Source: Odoribacter splanchnicus DSM 20712 (GTDB taxonomy: Bacteria > Bacteroidota > Bacteroidia > Bacteroidales > Marinifilaceae). Taken from it: a stretch of 64,000 nucleotides of DNA. The stretch covers positions 2,108,001-2,172,000 of the forward strand of contig NC_015160.1 of the NCBI RefSeq assembly GCF_000190535.1, in the 5' to 3' direction. Position numbers and translations under genes: made by a program. The stretch's first letter is position 1. Each line of letters starts with the position of its first letter. The notes below the pieces were generated by a model that did no database searches, was not told the origin of the DNA, and was given only the letters and a program-made list of their open reading frames with translations. This document shows positions 60,595 through 64,000 of the stretch, one piece after another.

Positions 60595-61713
60595 TTATCT
60601 CTTACGAATCAGGGAGATTTTATTGCTGGCTTTTCGCTTGTTGCTATCCACTACTTTCATGTATCGTTGGGTAGTGGTGATGCTCTTGTGCGCCATGATA
60701 CTTTGAATGGTCCGGATGTCAGTTCCGGTAGCAGCCTGCAAGGTGGCAAATGTTCTCCGGTACGAGTGGAACGTGATGTTTTTGGTGATACCGGCAGTTC
60801 GAATCCACTCTTTCATGGGGTATTGCGTCCAGCATCTTTTCAATCCTTTGAATACCAGCCCTGTCTTTTCCGGGGAATAGCCGATTAATTGCAAGGCTTC
60901 GTCACTAATGGGGATGATATCTTCTGTCTTTGTCTTTTGAGTGACAGTATATACGCATTTTCCTCCGGCTGCAAAGTCAACGATTTCTTCCCACCGCAAT
61001 GTGAGAATATCGCTTATTCTCAAACTTGTCAGGCAAGAGAACAACGAGGCGGTTTTCAGAACCGGTATCTTGCAGGGCGTTTCTGCCAATCTGTACAGTT
61101 CTTCTACGCTGAGATAGTCTTTGACCACATCTTCCGGCTCTATTTTCTCCAAGAAATCGTTTACATTGGAATGAATCAGTTTATTGCGATAGAGTATTTT
61201 GAGGAATCCTCTGAATGTGGACCAGTAGCCCACGGCTGAATTGCGTGATATGGGACGCTCCGGACGTCTCAGTTGCTTCGCATTGAGCAGATACTCCCTG
61301 AACTTGTTGCATAAGTCCACATCAATCTCCTCGAATGAGCATTTCCCGCCCACGAAATTGCAGAAATGCAGATAGACGAACTCCCATTTCTGGTCGTGCT
61401 TGCGGAGTGTCTTTTTATAATAGGCAAGGAAATCTCCTTTCATCTTGCTCTTGTCAAAGAAATCATACCGCTCATTGACGATGGATTCAAAACGTCTGCA
61501 TCGGATGGCTTCCGCCTTTTCCGACATGACGGCATTGAAGTTCTGTTCCCGTTGATTTTTAGGGTCGGCATAGATGTAGATGCCCAAAGACTCATGACGG
61601 ATTACCTTCATACTCTCTTTGTCGCGATAACCGGGATAATAATCCAGATAGAACGACAACATGTTTTTCTTTAGAGGTCTTGTCCTCAATGTTACAGTTT
61701 TACATTCGTGCAT
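60595..61713 (-). CDS. int: Tyrosine integrase of the island
   Basis: A 372-residue tyrosine recombinase. The N-terminal ~60 residues are the arm-type domain, ~85-180 the SAM-like core-binding domain, and the rest catalytic. Catalytic residues: R232 in SLRISDIL, Lys in TQKTKTEDIIP, H316 and R319 in HSYRRTFATL, H342 in MAHKSIT and Y351 in TTQRYMKV. It should integrate and excise the island at the attachment site presumed to lie at the end of mnmE, 1.95 kb away. Intact, so the island may still move with help. Confidence 0.92.
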   Translation of the reverse strand: MHECKTVTLRTRPLKKNMLSFYLDYYPGYRDKESMKVIRHESLGIYIYADPKNQREQNFNAVMSEKAEAIRCRRFESIVNERYDFFDKSKMKGDFLAYYKKTLRKHDQKWEFVYLHFCNFVGGKCSFEEIDVDLCNKFREYLLNAKQLRRPERPISRNSAVGYWSTFRGFLKILYRNKLIHSNVNDFLEKIEPEDVVKDYLSVEELYRLAETPCKIPVLKTASLFSCLTSLRISDILTLRWEEIVDFAAGGKCVYTVTQKTKTEDIIPISDEALQLIGYSPEKTGLVFKGLKRCWTQYPMKEWIRTAGITKNITFHSYRRTFATLQAATGTDIRTIQSIMAHKSITTTQRYMKVVDSNKRKASNKISLIRKR

Positions 61714-61819
61714 AATGATAAAATTTAAACTTCACTTCGTTCGTTTACAATCACTCTCGCCTCGGCAATTCAAACAAGTTTGATTGCTCTCGGCTTAATC
61801 GTTTATTTGGTGATTAATC

Positions 61820-61899
61820 TGTTGCAAACCAATACAATGAAACAATGCTGATGACTGCCATTGCTGAAAATGATTCTTGTCTGTGCAGAATAATTCTCA
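61820..61899 (-). repeat. 80-bp repeat starting at a stop codon, copy 2
   Basis: Gap-free partner of 59592-59671. The TCA at 61897-61899 is the stop codon of the multi-HTH gene, so in both copies the repeat begins TGAGAATTA with TGA as the stop. It lies 107 bp upstream of the integrase start. It could be a regulatory RNA element or protein-binding site shared by the two transcription units. Confidence 0.6.
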
Positions 61900-63357
61900 G
61901 ATGCCGGATTTTTCAGCCATAACCTTGTCAAAATCCTCTTTCAGCAGGAACATCGACTTGCCGTGGTGCATCTTCCGTATGCTGTTATACCTCGCATAAT
62001 TGTAGACATCATCCCTGCGAATGCCGTATTTTTCCATCGCTTCGGTTACGCTGTAATACTTTTCCCGTTGGTCAAAGCCACCGTTTTTGATGATGTCGAT
62101 ATGGCCTTTGGAATATTGGACTTTGCCATAAACAACACGGGAGGGGATTTTATGGCGATGCACAAACGAACATCGGGCATTTTTGCTCATGCCGTAAATT
62201 TCTTCCATTTGCTCCGCACCAATCCATTCCTTGATATTGTCAGCCGCTTTGTACTTGGCAAAGAATCGGTCAACTGACAGTTGTTCGTAATAGTTGAACC
62301 CACCATGACTGATTTTAGGGATGTCGTTTTCACGGCACAGCCTGCAAATGGTTTTCCTGTTCATCTGATAGGTCGTTGCAATTTGCTCGGATGAGTAATA
62401 GCCTTCGGGGATTACAAAAGTCTCTTTCTGCCGGTCGCTTTTCTTTTCCCGTTTCTTGGGCGTATATGTTCCATCACGATGCTCAATATAGATTTTGTCA
62501 AACTCCGAACAGAGCACCATTGTCCGGCTTCCTTGCTTGAACCGCTTGATGTCGTACTTGTTGACATAGTAGCTGATATTAATCTTGGTAAGTCCGTATT
62601 TCTCGGTGATTTCATCGTAGGTATAATAGTCGGGATTCAGCTTCTCCTGCTTTTCTTTAATCGCATCTATATGGGCACGGGAATAATATACCTCATGGTG
62701 GCGGTTAATTCGGGGGATATTGTGTCGCATGGCAAAGGTGACAACTGCATTGCGGCTCATATTATATTTCACCATGACCTGCTCCGGCGTATAATAGCTT
62801 GCTGGATTGATATCCTCGGCAAGATCTGCAAAGTATTTGTCTATAAGACTACGGTTGTAGAACACTCGATTGCCCTCCTCAATCTTCGGAATGTTATACA
62901 GCTTGCATCTGCGGTAGAGGGTTTTCTTCTGGATTTGGTATTTCTCCAATACCTCATTCGTGGTGTAATAGAGTGCAGTCTGCTTCCGTCCATAGCTGCG
63001 CTTCTTGTAGCCGGGTGCGTTGTCGAACATCTTTTCAATGTCAGACTTGCGGATAATAGTACGCCCACGAAGTTGTAAAGCCCGGATGATTCCGACAGCC
63101 ATGTGGCGATAGATGGTCGCACGGCTGATACCTAAAAGGGTAGCGGCTTCGGCAGGGGAGAGATACAATTTGCTTCCCACGATACCGACTTCCTGCATAG
63201 GCTGCTCATTTTGCCGTTCCTCGTATTCCTGTAACCTCTGCTTCCGCTTCTTCTCTTTGTACGCTTTTTCATTGCACGATTTGCTGCAATAACGTGTTAC
63301 CATCGTGTGTGCTATAAATGGTTTGCCGCACCACTGGCATTTTCTCTGGATTTCCAT
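61897..63357 (-). CDS. Seven-module helix-turn-helix array protein with N-terminal zinc finger
   Basis: A 486-residue protein. Residues 7-28 hold a CxxC...CxxxC zinc motif (CQWCGKPF then YCSKSC). Seven copies of an excisionase/MerR-like helix-turn-helix then follow, at about 63-111, 129-176, 187-234, 243-292, 319-367, 376-424 and 433-481. Each copy reads like YYTxxEVxxKYxI..xxxY, then a basic helix, NIPKI, a short hairpin and an aromatic-hydrophobic end helix. The domain type is that of excisionase proteins, but seven in one chain is unusual. Phased TCTCA words lie just upstream of the gene. It likely binds a long DNA segment and directs excision or transcription; the sequence does not prove which. 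Confidence 0.75.
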   Translation of the reverse strand: MEIQRKCQWCGKPFIAHTMVTRYCSKSCNEKAYKEKKRKQRLQEYEERQNEQPMQEVGIVGSKLYLSPAEAATLLGISRATIYRHMAVGIIRALQLRGRTIIRKSDIEKMFDNAPGYKKRSYGRKQTALYYTTNEVLEKYQIQKKTLYRRCKLYNIPKIEEGNRVFYNRSLIDKYFADLAEDINPASYYTPEQVMVKYNMSRNAVVTFAMRHNIPRINRHHEVYYSRAHIDAIKEKQEKLNPDYYTYDEITEKYGLTKINISYYVNKYDIKRFKQGSRTMVLCSEFDKIYIEHRDGTYTPKKREKKSDRQKETFVIPEGYYSSEQIATTYQMNRKTICRLCRENDIPKISHGGFNYYEQLSVDRFFAKYKAADNIKEWIGAEQMEEIYGMSKNARCSFVHRHKIPSRVVYGKVQYSKGHIDIIKNGGFDQREKYYSVTEAMEKYGIRRDDVYNYARYNSIRKMHHGKSMFLLKEDFDKVMAEKSGI

Positions 63358-63663
63358 ATATTAGTCGCCTTTAATTTCGCCTATTCTGTCTCAACGCGTC
63401 TCACAATTTCTCACAGCGTCTCACACTGTGTCTTCTATAGCGGTTTTACACATTCTCATAGCGTCTCACATCGTGCCTAAGATGTCGCTATGATGAGTGC
63501 GAAGTGTCCGTTTATTTGTTCAGCGGTAGAATTATGGTACAAAATGATGCTGGAAATCCGCAACCAGTCAGAATTGACTGAAAACTACATAAAAAGAAAA
63601 GCCACTGGTTCTCAGCGGCTTTCTTCTAATTGGCTATGGTTGTTTATGGCTGTTTACAAGCCG
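63358..63663. other. 306-bp island end between the multi-HTH gene and mnmE
   Basis: It contains the phased TCTCA array (63389-63468), a small hairpin CAGTCA/TGACTG (63565-63580), and a terminator-like AAAGCC/GGCTTT stem with flanking A/T runs (63593-63627). The attachment site should lie at the mnmE end of this stretch. No gene is seen. Confidence 0.55.
63389..63468. repeat. TCTCA array at exact 10-bp steps upstream of the multi-HTH gene
   Basis: TCTCA starts at 63389, 63399, 63409 and 63419, then at 63454 and 63464; each block has an exact 10-bp step. A degenerate TTTTACA at 63444 continues the second block backward. The longer word GCGTCTCACA occurs at 63396, 63416 and 63461. The block shift of 35 bp equals 3.5 turns. 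The spacing puts all words of a block on one face of the helix. Confidence 0.7.
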
Positions 63664-64000
63664 TCATTTGCCGATACAAAAATTCTTAAAAATATTACCC
63701 AGAACCTCATCCGTAGTAATCTCGCCGGTAATTTCACCAAGATAATGAAGACACTCACGGATATCCTGAGAGATGAATTCGCCACTGAGTCCGGATTCAA
63801 GACCTTCGTTCACACGCTCGATGGCTGTGCGGGCATTACGAAGGGCTTCGTAGTGACGGACGTTACTGACGATGACATCGGAAGTATTGAGGGTATTTAG
63901 ATTTACAGTCCGGGTCAATTCCTGAATCAAGCGATCCAGATTTGCTCCGGTACGGGCTGAAATCGGAATAATCTCTTCACCGGAAGTAAAAAGCCGGATG
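63664..64000 (-). CDS. mnmE: tRNA modification GTPase MnmE, C-terminal part (N-terminus outside window)
   Basis: The minus-strand frame from the window edge reads EEIIPISARTGANLDRLIQE, then VSNVRHYEALRNARTAIERV, ISQDIRECLHYLGEITGEIT, and finishes VLGNIFKNFCIGK. The SARTGAN block belongs to the G domain and the FCIGK end carries the catalytic Cys of MnmE. The enzyme makes cmnm5U34 in tRNAs with MnmG. The gene is complete at its 3' end although an island lies directly behind it, so the insertion preserved the coding end. About 110 codons are visible. Confidence 0.93.
   Translation of the reverse strand, partial: IRLFTSGEEIIPISARTGANLDRLIQELTRTVNLNTLNTSDVIVSNVRHYEALRNARTAIERVNEGLESGLSGEFISQDIRECLHYLGEITGEITTDEVLGNIFKNFCIGK

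Larger units (their letters stand above)
39549..63663. mobile_element. Putative integrative genomic island abutting the 3' end of mnmE
   Basis: Right boundary: the island ends at the stop codon of mnmE (63664-63666), with a tyrosine integrase, excisionase-like and RepA-like genes in the last 5.6 kb. Left boundary: not seen directly; core-type genes end at 37,706 and accessory genes begin at 39,723, with the IS between, so the limit lies within 37,750-39,720. Cargo is toxin-antitoxin and phage-defence genes of mixed base composition. No relaxase or conjugation gene is present, so it would need help to move. I did not find a direct repeat of the mnmE end at the left side. Confidence 0.55.

Noticed and set aside
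62479..63078. 199-codon frame opposite the multi-HTH gene
   Set aside because: Shadow frame made hydrophobic by the repeated module codons.
63389..63468. CRISPR-like array
   Set aside because: The repeated word is 5-10 bp at 10-bp steps, far too short for CRISPR repeats and spacers, and no cas genes are present.
39549..63663. Prophage
   Set aside because: No capsid, terminase, portal, tail or lysis genes are present; integrase and RepA-like genes alone do not show a phage.
1..64000. tRNA or rRNA genes
   Set aside because: No cloverleaf with a TTCGAATC-type T arm and no rRNA-like block was noticed; a covariance-model search would settle it.

Overview
The window looks like a chromosome segment of a gut Bacteroidales bacterium, perhaps of the Odoribacteraceae. 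That placement is an inference from gene content and style, not a database match. The grounds are the TAnnTTTG-type -7 promoter boxes typical of Bacteroidota, 6-bladed beta-propeller lipoproteins, DUF4199, DUF4890 and PepSY-like proteins, a serC-serA-DUF1015 operon, and a Bacteroides-type integrase and helix-turn-helix module.

Positions 1 to about 37,750 are ordinary core chromosome. They carry an AspT/YidE-like transporter (cut by the window start), an M23 peptidase, cytidine deaminase, a glucosaminidase with LysM repeats, DUF4199 plus a glycosyltransferase, a DNA glycosylase, a peptide-type MFS transporter, pyruvate oxidase, the ppk-ppx polyphosphate pair, an acyl-CoA carboxylase or decarboxylase beta subunit with its biotin carrier, a NatAB-type ABC exporter, an ECF sigma operon, propeller lipoproteins, serine biosynthesis, gcvT, a STAS protein, a two-component system with PepSY-like proteins, a HAD phosphatase, pyruvate kinase, aroQ, xerD, miaA and small genes. 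Many gaps here hold long imperfect inverted repeats built from short iterated words; one gap looks like a 189-bp MITE.

An IS element with 18-bp perfect inverted ends (37,864-39,548) separates the core from an accessory island running to 63,663. The island ends at the last codons of mnmE, whose C-terminal FCIGK tail is intact. Its cargo is HipBA, two metallophosphoesterases, a DUF234-type ATPase, a broken LlaJI-like restriction-modification locus, an AT-rich OLD nuclease + SIR2 + HerA cassette followed by Vsr, an unknown 457-residue protein next to a RhuM remnant, and two RhuM proteins. Its mobility module is a RepA-like RecA-fold ATPase, an excisionase-like protein, a membrane protein, a tyrosine integrase and a 486-residue protein.

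The most unusual item is that last protein. It has a treble-clef-like zinc motif followed by seven tandem excisionase/MerR-like helix-turn-helix modules. Just upstream of its gene, within 300 bp of the island end, TCTCA words recur at exact 10-bp steps. I propose that the protein reads this array as a multi-turn DNA-binding ruler, to control its own gene or excision of the island. The second is the OLD-SIR2-HerA cassette sitting between a deleted restriction system and its vsr gene. No tRNA, rRNA or CRISPR array was seen.
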